The notes under the pieces: generated by a model
What the model was told of the DNA's origin: nothing
Database searches by the model: none
What the model saw: only the letters and a program-made list of their open reading frames with translations
Program-made: the position numbers and the translations under genes
Source: Devosia sp.
GTDB taxonomy: Bacteria; Pseudomonadota; Alphaproteobacteria; Rhizobiales; Devosiaceae
Direction of reading: 5' to 3'
DNA length: 7,080 bases
Assembly: GCA_016793415.1 (NCBI GenBank)
Contig: JAEUMC010000955.1
Location: forward strand, 1-7,080
In this document: positions 1 through 5,489 of the stretch, piece after piece
How the letters are laid out: the number at the start of each line of letters is the position of its first letter
Numbering within the stretch: position 1 is the first letter of the stretch

Positions 1-330
1 ATCGGCAATGTCGACATAGTGGCAGCGCGCGCCGATCGCCGCCTCGATCAACTGGGTGCCGCTGAGCTGGAACGGACCGGAGCAGTCGACCACGACGTCG
101 CAGTCGATCTCCTTCAGCCGTTCAACCCCAATGCGGTCACGATCGATCAACACGAAGCCGTACTCGCCCTGCTCATCGAGCGCCCGCAACTCGCGCTGCA
201 GCGCCCGCGCCCGGCTTTCGGTGCGTCCGCCCAGGCTGACGCGAAAGCCCTTGCGGCGTGCCAGGAGCCGCGCCAGGCGCGAACCGAACACGCCGGCGCC
301 ACCGACGATGAGGATATGCGGCCGGCTCAT
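1..330 (-). CDS. Saccharopine dehydrogenase-like NAD(P)-binding oxidoreductase (partial, N-terminal 110 residues)
   Basis: Only the N-terminal 110 residues lie in the window; the gene runs off the left edge in an open frame. The protein starts MSRPHILIVGGAGVFGSRLARLL, a beta strand followed by the dinucleotide-binding loop GGAGVFG (residues 10-16). Further on are LGGRTESRARAL (about 38-49), typical of the second strand of an NADP-binding Rossmann fold, and DVVVDCSGPFQLSGTQLIEAAI (about 77-98), which matches the VVnaaGPf..yG..vv.aci pattern of the saccharopine dehydrogenase NADP-binding domain. The ATG at 328-330 is preceded by GAGG at 7 bases. It overlaps the stop of the upstream monooxygenase by 4 bases (ATGA), so the two genes are probably translationally coupled. 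The C-terminal domain that would define the substrate is missing. Most members of this family in bacteria are not true saccharopine dehydrogenases, so no specific reaction is claimed. Confidence 0.85.
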   Translation of the reverse strand, partial: MSRPHILIVGGAGVFGSRLARLLARRKGFRVSLGGRTESRARALQRELRALDEQGEYGFVLIDRDRIGVERLKEIDCDVVVDCSGPFQLSGTQLIEAAIGARCHYVDIAD

Positions 331-1562
331 ACCGCGACCTCGCGTAACGATTCAGTTTCCAATTGCAACGCCTTGAGTGGGCTTAGCAATTGGCCGGACA
401 CCATGGCGGCGAGCAGCCACGGCACCGGCGGCACCCTGGCGATCGCCGAGACCAGCACATCGCGGACCAGGGGCAGCACCTGACCATCGGACTGGTAGAA
501 TGGGGTAAGCGTCAGCGACAACAGCTGGTAGAGGCGCACGTGCCAGCGCCGCAGGCGCGCATATTCCCCAAGGGCGTCGTCAATCGAACCGGCTTCGGCC
601 AGCGCCCCGGCAAGGGCTGCAGCATCGAGCAGCGCCATGTTGGCGCCCTGCCCGAGCTGCGGGCTGGTGGCATGGGCGCTGTCACCGATGAAGGCGATGC
701 CCTCACCGGCCGGCACCTGAAGTGTATGATGGGCGTAGCGCGCCAGCGTCATCTCTTCAAAGCCGCGGATCGCCTGGAGATGCGGCGCGGTTTCCGGCCA
801 ATGCTCCAGCACCTGGCTGCGCCAGCTGTCGATGCCGGCCGCCTGCAGCGTCTCAAAGCTCTCCGGCTTGAGGCTCCAGAAGAAGGCCGCAAGCTCGGGC
901 CCGTCACGGCGTTGCCGCCCGACCGGCAGCACGCCGATCATCACGCTGGCCTTGCGGTAGCGCTGCATCAGCGCGTCGCGCCGAAAGCCGCGGTCGACCC
1001 ACGGGACGGTGCCCCAGATGGCGCCGAAGGTCAGCGGACGGGCGCGGCTCGGAACCTTGGCGTCAACCTTCAACGGAGATGCCGAACCGAGTGCATCGAC
1101 CACGAGGTCGAACGGGCCCTCCAGCCCTTGCGACGCCCGCAGCCACTGCTTGCCGCCGGAGCGCTCCAGCGCTTCGATGGTGAAACCGGTGCGGATCGGC
1201 AGGCCCGCGGCCACCACTGCATCGTGCAGCACGTTGAACAATGCCGCACGATGCACTGCAACGGCATGTACCTCGCGGCCGAGGGGGCGATAGCCGACGT
1301 CGAGCACCACCCGACCGCTCCGCGCATCGGTGCCGATCAGCCGATCAACCCGCGATCCCAGCGCGGCAATTTCCGGATAGAGGCCGAGCGCCTCGAGCAC
1401 GGCGAGCCCGGTCGGCTGCAGCATCAGGCCCGAGCCCAGCGGGCGCGGCGTCTCGAACCGCTCGAACAGCCGCACACGATGCCCGGCGCGGCTCAAGAAC
1501 AGCGCCGCTGCCAGCCCGCCCGGGCCGGCGCCGGCGATTGCAATATCAAGTGACTTCAGCAG
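327..1562 (-). CDS. FAD-dependent monooxygenase (UbiH/PHBH-like fold), probable CTG start
   Basis: Group A flavoprotein monooxygenase of about 411 residues (FAD_binding_3 type), expected to hydroxylate an aromatic or polyketide-like substrate using NAD(P)H and O2. The substrate is unknown. Visible landmarks, numbered from the CTG at 1560-1562, are: the FAD ADP-binding loop GAGPGG (11-16) with the acidic residue E34 ending the second strand in RLFERF; a variant DG motif, DLVVDALGSASPLK (152-165), in which the usual GADG is ALGS; and the GD motif GDSAHATSPQLGQGANMALLDA (293-314), which binds FAD ribityl and phosphate. No ATG, GTG or TTG lies between the in-frame kup stop at 1590-1592 and the GAGPGG loop. 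The first near-cognate candidates are two tandem CTG codons (1560-1562 and 1557-1559), with GGGGA 7 or 10 bases upstream. The first in-frame TTG (1494-1496) would delete the FAD loop. The end overlaps the next gene by 4 bases. Confidence 0.85.
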   Translation of the reverse strand: MLKSLDIAIAGAGPGGLAAALFLSRAGHRVRLFERFETPRPLGSGLMLQPTGLAVLEALGLYPEIAALGSRVDRLIGTDARSGRVVLDVGYRPLGREVHAVAVHRAALFNVLHDAVVAAGLPIRTGFTIEALERSGGKQWLRASQGLEGPFDLVVDALGSASPLKVDAKVPSRARPLTFGAIWGTVPWVDRGFRRDALMQRYRKASVMIGVLPVGRQRRDGPELAAFFWSLKPESFETLQAAGIDSWRSQVLEHWPETAPHLQAIRGFEEMTLARYAHHTLQVPAGEGIAFIGDSAHATSPQLGQGANMALLDAAALAGALAEAGSIDDALGEYARLRRWHVRLYQLLSLTLTPFYQSDGQVLPLVRDVLVSAIARVPPVPWLLAAMVSGQLLSPLKALQLETESLREVAV

Positions 1563-1568
1563 TCTCGC

Positions 1569-1590
1569 GTCCCCGGCTAACCAGGGGGAC
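1569..1590 (-). promoter_or_regulatory. Hairpin hiding the monooxygenase ribosome binding site at the kup stop
   Basis: Read on the minus strand, GTCCCC (1585-1590) pairs perfectly with GGGGAC (1569-1574), with a 10-base loop, CTGGTTAGCC. The first G of the hairpin is the last base of the kup TAG stop. The 3' arm GGGGAC is also the only Shine-Dalgarno-like sequence in front of the CTG start. A ribosome finishing kup would melt the stem, so the arrangement suggests translational coupling of the monooxygenase to kup. The pairing is seen directly; the regulatory role is inferred. It is not followed by a T-run, so it does not look like a terminator. Confidence 0.45.
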
Positions 1591-3503
1591 TAGATCACCA
1601 CCTGCGTGCCGATTTCAACCACGCGGCCAGTAGGAATATGGAAGTATTCCGTCGCGTCGGTGGCGTTGCGGGCAAGACCGATGAAGATGCGGTCGAGGAA
1701 TACCGGGGCCCCGCCCTTTGGTGACGGCTTCAACGAGCGGCGCGACAGGAAGAACGAGGTCGACATGATGTCGAACTTCCAGCCGAGCTTGCGGGCCAGC
1801 GCCAGCGCCTTGGGGATGTTCGGCGTCTCGATGTAACCGAAGGTGACGACGACGCGGTAGAACAGGTCGTTGTAGGCATCGATCCTGATCTTTTCCTCGT
1901 CGGCGACGCGCGGGCGATCCGAAGTGACGACGGTCAGGATCACGTTGTGCTCGTGCAGCACCTTGTAGTGCTTGAGGCTATGCAGCAGCGCGGTCGGCGC
2001 GCCCTCGATATCGGAGGTGAGGAACACCGCCGTGCCGGGCACGATGGTCGGCTTCTTCTTGGCGAGGTTCTCGACCAGGAACTCGAGCGGCACCTCGTCG
2101 CGCCGGGTCTTTTCGGCCAGGCGGCGCCGGCCCCAGATCCAGATCGTCATCATCGAGGCGATGGTCGCGGCGACCACGGCCGGCACCCAGCCACCCTGGG
2201 AGAATTTCGCCGCATTGGCGACGAAGAAGCCAGTGTCGATGATCAGCAGCGGCACGATCACCGCCATCGCGGCGATCAGGTTCCACTTCCACAACCGCCA
2301 CATGACGATGAACAGCAGCACCGCCGTCACCAGCATTTCGCCGGTCACGGCGATACCGTAAGCAGCCGAGAGCGCACTCGACGAGCGGAAGCCGACGACC
2401 AGCAACACCACGCAGATCAGGAGCAGGAAGTTGACCTGCGGCATGAAGATCTGCCCGGCCACCTCTTCCGAGGTATGCCTGACCTCGAGGCGCGGCAGGA
2501 GATTGAGGTGCATGGCCTGACGCACCAGCGAATAGGCGCCGGAGATCACCGCCTGGCTGGCGATGACGGTGGCGAGGGTCGCCAGCGCCACCATCGGCAG
2601 CTTGGCCCAGTCGGGCTGCATCTGGAAGAACGGGTTGGTCACCTCATCGGGGTGACTCAGCACAAACGCCCCCTGCCCGAAATAGTTGAGCAGCAGCGCC
2701 GGGAACACCAGGATCAGCCATGCAGTGATGATCGGCTTACGACCGAAATGGCCGAGATCGACATAAAGCGCCTCGGCGCCGGTCACTGCGAGGAACACTG
2801 CGCCCAGCACCACGATGGAGATGCCGGCGTGCGTGTAGAGAAACTCGATGCCATGCGCGGGATTGAGCGCCAGCAGCACCTGCGGCGCATCGGCGATGTG
2901 CAGCAGGCCGGTGATCCCGAGGATCATGAACCAGCCCGCCATGACCGGGCCGAACACCGTCGAGACGCGCTCCGTGCCGAAGCGCTGCACCATGAACAGC
3001 CCGATGAGGATCACCACCGTCATCGGCACCACCCACGGGGTCAGGCGGGGTTCAACGACCTCCAGGCCTTCCACTGCCGAGAGCACCGAAATCGCCGGGG
3101 TAATGATGGCGTCGCCGAGGAACAACGCGCCACCGACGATGCCGAGGCCGAGGATCCAGGCCGGGCGCTTTTTGAAGGCGTTGCTGGCGAGCGTCATCAG
3201 CGACAGGGTGCCGCCTTCACCCTTGTTGTCGGCGCGCAGGACGAAGATCACGTACTTGACGGTGACCACGATGGTCAGCGCCCAGACGATCAGCGACAGC
3301 AGCCCCAGCACCTCGTTCTCGTTGGGCGAGCCGCCAGACGCATGCAGCGCCTCACGGAAAGCGTAGAGGGGGCTGGTGCCGATATCGCCAAAGACGACCC
3401 CCAGGGCACCGAGGATGAGGAGGGGCAGCTTGCCCGTGGCGTGGCCGGTTTGCTCGGTCGCTGCAGCGCCGGCCGTCACGCCGGACGAAGTGGTCTGGGT
3501 CAT
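1590..3503 (-). CDS. kup: Low-affinity K+ uptake transporter Kup (KUP/HAK/KT family)
   Basis: Inner-membrane K+/H+ symporter of 637 residues, close to the usual family length (E. coli Kup 622). About twelve hydrophobic segments occupy residues 25-460, followed by a cytoplasmic C-terminal domain. Diagnostic motifs are [16 protein letters not shown] (38-53), NKGEGG (93-98), [20 protein letters not shown] (130-149) and [15 protein letters not shown] (240-254). The acidic residues reported as important in E. coli Kup (D23, E116, E229) appear conserved here as about D40, E145 and E244. The protein ends in the family's typical [12 protein letters not shown]. The ATG at 3501-3503 is chosen, preceded by GAAGGG at a short 3-base spacing. 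An in-frame TTG 63 bases upstream would add [21 protein letters not shown], which looks like leader sequence and not like Kup. Transcription probably starts in the 130 bases between this ATG and the terminator of the FMN reductase gene. Two oxidoreductase genes follow closely; their functional link to K+ uptake is unclear. Confidence 0.97.
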   Translation of the reverse strand: MTQTTSSGVTAGAAATEQTGHATGKLPLLILGALGVVFGDIGTSPLYAFREALHASGGSPNENEVLGLLSLIVWALTIVVTVKYVIFVLRADNKGEGGTLSLMTLASNAFKKRPAWILGLGIVGGALFLGDAIITPAISVLSAVEGLEVVEPRLTPWVVPMTVVILIGLFMVQRFGTERVSTVFGPVMAGWFMILGITGLLHIADAPQVLLALNPAHGIEFLYTHAGISIVVLGAVFLAVTGAEALYVDLGHFGRKPIITAWLILVFPALLLNYFGQGAFVLSHPDEVTNPFFQMQPDWAKLPMVALATLATVIASQAVISGAYSLVRQAMHLNLLPRLEVRHTSEEVAGQIFMPQVNFLLLICVVLLVVGFRSSSALSAAYGIAVTGEMLVTAVLLFIVMWRLWKWNLIAAMAVIVPLLIIDTGFFVANAAKFSQGGWVPAVVAATIASMMTIWIWGRRRLAEKTRRDEVPLEFLVENLAKKKPTIVPGTAVFLTSDIEGAPTALLHSLKHYKVLHEHNVILTVVTSDRPRVADEEKIRIDAYNDLFYRVVVTFGYIETPNIPKALALARKLGWKFDIMSTSFFLSRRSLKPSPKGGAPVFLDRIFIGLARNATDATEYFHIPTGRVVEIGTQVVI

Positions 3504-3515
3504 ATGCCCTTCGCT

Positions 3516-3552
3516 CACCCTGTTTCGGGTGGGCGGCTGTCTACACCCACCC
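3516..3552 (-). promoter_or_regulatory. kup leader with two mutually exclusive hairpins
   Basis: On the minus strand GGGTGGG (3546-3552) is the exact complement of CCCACCC (3527-3533), with a 12-base loop. The same CCCACCC element also supplies CACCC (3527-3531), which pairs with GGGTG (3516-3520) across a 6-base loop, GAAACA. Only one stem can form at a time. The second one ends 3 bases before the GAAGGG ribosome binding site of kup. The layout resembles a translational switch, but no known riboswitch class is recognised and the transcription start is unknown. Base pairing is seen; function is inferred. Confidence 0.35.
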
Positions 3553-3635
3553 ACCGACGCACTCAACGGTCAAATTCCGCCAAGGTTCGCATTTGCTGAT
3601 GGACAGTTATGCGGATTTGCGGGGGCACGACAAGC

Positions 3636-3669
3636 AAAAGGGGGCGGCGCCATGGGAAGCGCCGCCCCC
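3636..3669 (-). terminator. Intrinsic terminator of the FMN reductase gene
   Basis: On the minus strand an 11-bp perfect GC stem, GGGGGCGGCGC (3659-3669) with GCGCCGCCCCC (3640-3650), closes an 8-base loop, TTCCCATG. It is followed at once by TTTT (3636-3639) and GCTTG. It lies 51 bases after the FMN reductase stop codon and upstream of kup, so it should separate the two transcripts. The T-run is short, but the stem is very stable. Confidence 0.85.
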
Positions 3670-3719
3670 GACCGGGGTGCGAAAGGAGGAGAACCCCGGC
3701 AAACCAGCCGAGTTTTGCC
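3636..3719 (-). ncRNA. Structured 3' UTR of the FMN reductase gene; candidate 3'-UTR-derived small RNA with anti-SD loop
   Basis: Directly after the TGA stop, the minus strand can form three consecutive hairpins in 84 bases. The first is GGCAAA (3714-3719) with TTTGCC (3698-3703), loop 10. The second is CCGGGGT (3693-3699) with ACCCCGG (3672-3678), loop TCTCCTCCTTTCGC. The third is the terminator (3640-3669). Hairpins 1 and 2 share two bases, so they compete slightly. The loop of hairpin 2 contains CCTCCTTTC, identical to the anti-Shine-Dalgarno tail of 16S rRNA. Alphaproteobacterial CcsR/cuckoo-type small RNAs, several of them processed from 3' UTRs, also show CCUCC-type motifs in hairpin loops. 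Whether this one is released as an RNA is inference. Confidence 0.35.
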
Positions 3720-4325
3720 TCAGGCGGCCTTGGCCGCGGCAGCCGCATCAGCCTGGCGGGCATTGCGGGTGGCGTTGGTCCACCAGACCAGGTTGTCGAG
3801 CATCTCGGGCACGAAGAAGTCGAAGTTGCCCTTGGTTTCGTCCCAGGTCTTCTGGCCCATCATGATCGGGATGAAGTCCGAACCGCCGATGTGGACGGCG
3901 TGACGGACCGGCACGGCCTGCAGTTCAACCATGATGTTGCGCAGGTGCTCGATGGCGCGGGCGCCGCCGACCGAACCGTAACCGACGAAGGCCACGGCCT
4001 TCTTCATGAAGGGCTTGTAGGCCCAGTCGATGGCGTTCTTCAGGGCGCCGGTGATCGAGCGGTTGTACTCGGCGGTGACGACGATGTAGCCGTCGAACTC
4101 GTTGAGCTTGGCCTGCCACTTGGCGGCGATCTCGTTCGGGGTCGGCATCCAGAAGTCGGACGCGGCTGCATCGAACAGGGGAAGCGGGTAATCCTTCAGG
4201 TCGACGATTTCGACATCGACGTCGCCGCGGGCGGCAACGTGGCCGGCAATCCAGCTGGCGGGCTTATCGCCGAAGCGGGTCGGGCGGATCGAGCTGATGA
4301 TCACTGCAATCTTGGGTTTGGACAT
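3720..4325 (-). CDS. NADPH-dependent FMN reductase family protein (flavodoxin fold)
   Basis: Cytoplasmic flavin or quinone reductase of 201 residues, a normal length for the FMN_red family. It starts MSKPKIAVIISSIRPTRFGDKP: a first beta strand followed by the phosphate-binding loop SSIRPTRFGDKP (11-22), which holds the FMN phosphate. The flavin-contacting motif TAEYNRSITGALKNAIDW (84-101) is the family signature (PEYN..pg.LKnaiDw). GYGSVGGARA (115-124) is the second flavin-binding loop. Such enzymes reduce free flavin, quinones, chromate or azo compounds, and the sequence does not say which. The tail ADAAAAAKAA is low-complexity. The ATG at 4323-4325 is preferred because GGAG sits 8 bases upstream; an in-frame GTG three codons earlier would leave that site too close. 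The gene stands alone, with its own terminator downstream and an upstream region rich in operator-like repeats, which suggests it responds to a regulator, for example oxidative or electrophile stress (inference). Confidence 0.93.
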   Translation of the reverse strand: MSKPKIAVIISSIRPTRFGDKPASWIAGHVAARGDVDVEIVDLKDYPLPLFDAAASDFWMPTPNEIAAKWQAKLNEFDGYIVVTAEYNRSITGALKNAIDWAYKPFMKKAVAFVGYGSVGGARAIEHLRNIMVELQAVPVRHAVHIGGSDFIPIMMGQKTWDETKGNFDFFVPEMLDNLVWWTNATRNARQADAAAAAKAA

Positions 4326-4366
4326 TTGCTGCACTCCAGTATCAAAATGTGACTAGCGGCAAATAA

Positions 4367-4416
4367 GTGCCCAAGGTGGGGCCGCGCAAGCAGGCACCTC
4401 GATGAGGCGAGGGCAC
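4367..4416 (-). promoter_or_regulatory. Alternative-pairing leader upstream of the FMN reductase
   Basis: Read on the minus strand, two copies of GTGCC (in GTGCCC, 4411-4416, and at 4393-4397) can each pair with the single GGGCAC (4367-4372), which lies about 40 bases before the start codon. A small CCTC-ATC-GAGG hairpin (4397-4407) overlaps the second copy. The arms are only 5-6 bp, so this may be chance in GC-rich DNA. It counts as a leader only if transcription begins upstream of 4416. Confidence 0.2.
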
Positions 4417-4432
4417 AGTTTCCAGCCCCGGT

Positions 4433-4444
4433 CACACCGGTGTG
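4433..4444. promoter_or_regulatory. 12-bp perfect palindrome, operator-like
   Basis: CACACCGGTGTG reads the same on both strands, with no spacer. It lies 108-119 bases upstream of the FMN reductase start and 8 bases from a second inverted repeat. Uninterrupted palindromes like this are typical of dimeric regulator sites or restriction sites. No regulator gene is adjacent, so the binding protein is unknown. Confidence 0.35.
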
Positions 4445-4451
4445 CGTGGGG

Positions 4452-4465
4452 TTACAGCGTTGTAA
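4452..4465. promoter_or_regulatory. TTACA-N4-TGTAA inverted repeat, operator-like
   Basis: TTACA (4452-4456) and TGTAA (4461-4465) are separated by GCGT; the extended minus-strand site is CTTACAACGCTGTAAC. The size and spacing fit a TetR-, MarR- or HxlR-type operator. Flavodoxin-fold reductases are often controlled by such regulators, usually encoded next door, but none is in this window. The repeat is seen; the regulator class is inference. Confidence 0.4.
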
Positions 4466-4501
4466 GTGAAGCAGTTCCGGCGGTTTGCCGGCGAGCCGAC
4501 A

Positions 4502-4534
4502 GGTGCGCGTCAGCTGCTGCTGGCCATTCGCACC
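4502..4534. repeat. Nested inverted repeat in the intergenic region
   Basis: The outer arms GGTGCG (4502-4507) and CGCACC (4529-4534) enclose an inner CAGC-TGCT-GCTG hairpin (4511-4522). No T-run follows on either strand, so it is not a convincing terminator for the small hypothetical gene at 4587-4883. Its role is unknown. Confidence 0.25.
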
Positions 4535-4557
4535 AGAGACGGAATGCAGCGTTCGCG

Positions 4558-4570
4558 ATTGTCGAACAAT
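4558..4570. promoter_or_regulatory. ATTGT-CGA-ACAAT inverted repeat, operator-like
   Basis: ATTGT (4558-4562) and ACAAT (4566-4570) form a 5-3-5 inverted repeat 16 bases beyond the stop of the small hypothetical gene. AT-rich dyads of this form resemble GntR-family sites. It is about 230 bases from the FMN reductase start, so a role there is uncertain. Confidence 0.25.
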
Positions 4571-4586
4571 AGGTAACGGAAGTGTG

Positions 4587-4883
4587 TCAGCGCAGGCCGA
4601 ACGAATAGGTCCAGGCGAGCGCCTTCAGGCCGGAATCATCGAGTTCGGGGTGTTTTGGCTGCAGTTGTTCGATGGCGCGTTCGGTGAGGCTCTTCTTGGA
4701 GCGCTTCTCCAGGCCCTCGACCGGCTGCTGCAGTTCTTCGAGCAGGCCGAGGATGCGCTGCTTGAGCTCGGTGCCCTCGGCCTCGCCGAAGCGCTGCACC
4801 AGATGCGGCGTCTTGGCCCGCGGGAACGGCGAGCTGCCGAAACCGGTATAGAGCACCAGGGCCTCGTTGATCGGGTCGCTCAT
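4587..4883 (-). CDS. Small conserved-looking hypothetical protein (98 aa)
   Basis: No function can be assigned. The 98-residue product starts MSDPINEALVLYTGFGSSPFP and has no signal peptide, membrane segment or cysteines, so it is probably cytosolic. The N-terminus has an aromatic and glycine-rich patch (YTGFGSSPFP, 12-21). The middle is charged and probably helical (about 37-77, with QRILGLLEELQQPVEGLEKR). The end, HPELDDSGLKALAWTYSFGLR (78-98), looks like a helix closed by an aromatic cluster. This layout, with YTG.G at the start and HPE(L/I)(S/D)D...ALAW.Y.F near the end, resembles small uncharacterised proteins common in rhizobia (recognised from memory). The ATG at 4881-4883 is chosen, with GAGCAGG just upstream. 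ATG codons at 4916 and 5069 would extend the protein through AT-richer sequence that does not look coding. The gene is divergent from the secreted protein gene at 5148. Confidence 0.7.
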   Translation of the reverse strand: MSDPINEALVLYTGFGSSPFPRAKTPHLVQRFGEAEGTELKQRILGLLEELQQPVEGLEKRSKKSLTERAIEQLQPKHPELDDSGLKALAWTYSFGLR

Positions 4884-4942
4884 CGCCTGCTCGTATGCAA
4901 CTGCTCTCAAAGCCATATGGCAACCCGCCCGATCCGTGGAAG

Positions 4943-4972
4943 GCTTCAACTTGGTCCATCCACCGTTGAAGC
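4943..4972. repeat. 8-bp perfect inverted repeat upstream of the 98-aa gene
   Basis: GCTTCAAC (4943-4950) and GTTGAAGC (4965-4972) flank a 14-base loop. The repeat sits 60-89 bases before the start of the hypothetical gene, in the divergent intergenic region. It could be a leader hairpin of the minus-strand transcript or a split operator. No T-run follows it on either strand. Confidence 0.4.
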
Positions 4973-5006
4973 GAAATAAGCGGCATTGGCGGTAGTTAAG
5001 TCGGAT

Positions 5007-5036
5007 TTGACCGCCGAGCACGGGTTGCCCGTTAAC
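5007..5036 (+). promoter_or_regulatory. Possible sigma-70 promoter of the secreted protein gene
   Basis: TTTGACC contains a good -35-like hexamer, TTGACC (5007-5012). It is followed after 18 bases by the AT-rich GTTAAC (5031-5036) within GTTAACATAT. The -10 match is weak. If correct, transcription would start near 5043, giving a leader of about 100 bases that contains the 10-bp inverted repeat at 5080-5117. Confidence 0.3.
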
Positions 5037-5039
5037 ATA

Positions 5040-5055
5040 TGTGCGAAACCGCACA
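5040..5055. repeat. Short hairpin TGTGCG-AAAC-CGCACA
   Basis: Six-bp perfect arms TGTGCG (5040-5045) and CGCACA (5050-5055) around a 4-base loop, overlapping the palindrome ACATATGT. It lies at or near the predicted transcription start of the 5148 gene, so it may be an operator as easily as an RNA hairpin. Confidence 0.3.
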
Positions 5056-5079
5056 GTCGGCCGCGCCATTCACCACAGT

Positions 5080-5117
5080 CTGACCCGGCGATTGTGTCCA
5101 GCACGTAGCCGGGTCAG
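5080..5117. repeat. 10-bp perfect inverted repeat in front of the secreted protein gene
   Basis: CTGACCCGGC (5080-5089) and GCCGGGTCAG (5108-5117) are exact complements with an 18-base loop. It ends 30 bases before the start codon and leaves the GGGGGAG ribosome binding site free. No T-run follows. A stable 5' UTR hairpin protecting the mRNA, or a large operator in the divergent region, are both possible. Confidence 0.5.
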
Positions 5118-5147
5118 TGTCCGCCCATTGCTTGGGGGAGATACTGC

Positions 5148-5474
5148 ATGAAACTGTTCGCCGCGGCCGTGCTGGCCCTGACCCTCGTCACCACCACCAC
5201 GCTGGCCGGACCACCGCTGCGGCTGTGGGTCAAGAACAGCTCGCAGGTCACGATCGGCAAGCTCTACATTGCGATTGCCGGGCACGACGATCCTGGCGCC
5301 GAGCGCCTCGGCGGCAAGACCATCGCGCCCAAGGGCAAGATGCAGTTCCTGCTCGAGGACGGTGCCGACAAGTGCGTCGTCGACCTCAAGCTGCTGTCGG
5401 ATACCGGCAAGGAATACTCCTACCGGGCTCGCCTCTGCGAGGACCACACGTTTACCTTCCGCGGTCGTCCATAG
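5148..5474 (+). CDS. Small secreted protein of unknown function with a predicted disulfide (108 aa)
   Basis: The only plus-strand gene in the window. It starts MKLFAAAVLALTLVTTTTLAGPP, a Sec signal peptide with a short charged n-region, a hydrophobic core (4-14) and a likely cleavage after TLA (residue 20). The mature part is about 88 residues, rich in alternating beta-strand patterns: LRLWVKNSSQVTIGKLYIA, then a turn GHDDPGAERLGGKTIAPKGK, then MQFLLEDGADKCVVDLKLLSDTGKEYSYRARLCEDHTFTF. Two cysteines (76 and 97) could form one disulfide in the periplasm. The pattern V.N.S...I..LY....G.D..G...LG...I.PG, then C.yDl......G......vdLC, resembles small uncharacterised periplasmic beta-sandwich proteins widespread in alphaproteobacteria (recognised from memory). 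The ATG at 5148 has an excellent GGGGGAG site 7 bases upstream. The gene converges on pdxJ with only 15 bases between stop codons and no clear terminator. The function is unknown. Confidence 0.85.
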   Translation: MKLFAAAVLALTLVTTTTLAGPPLRLWVKNSSQVTIGKLYIAIAGHDDPGAERLGGKTIAPKGKMQFLLEDGADKCVVDLKLLSDTGKEYSYRARLCEDHTFTFRGRP

Positions 5475-5489
5475 CGGACAGCCGCGACC

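Noticed and set aside
390..1553. 387-codon plus-strand open frame opposite the monooxygenase
   Set aside because: Same artefact: low-complexity Arg/Gln/His composition, no domain, and the opposite strand encodes a clear FAD enzyme.
1569..1590. Hairpin after kup as an intrinsic terminator
   Set aside because: It is followed by GCGAGACTGCTG, with no T-run, and it overlaps the next gene's ribosome binding site.
3504..3566. Upstream TTG start for kup (21 extra residues)
   Set aside because: The extension has no Kup similarity, overlaps the leader hairpins, and the ATG at 3503 gives a typical N-terminus.
1947..3599. Long open frame (550 codons) on the plus strand opposite kup
   Set aside because: It is antisense to a complete, motif-rich kup gene. 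Its product is a His/Arg/Gln/Asp-rich string without domains, as expected from GC-rich mirror frames.
4884..5069. Longer form of the small hypothetical protein starting at 5069 or 4916
   Set aside because: The extra sequence is AT-richer, crosses the inverted repeat at 4943-4972, and has no convincing ribosome binding site.
5091..5103. ATTGTGTCC sequence shared with the pdxJ insertion at 5676-5684
   Set aside because: A 9-base match is expected many times by chance in 7 kb, and the flanks differ.
5474..5486. GCGG-ACAG-CCGC hairpin after the secreted protein gene as a terminator
   Set aside because: The stem is only 4 bp and no T-run follows on either strand.
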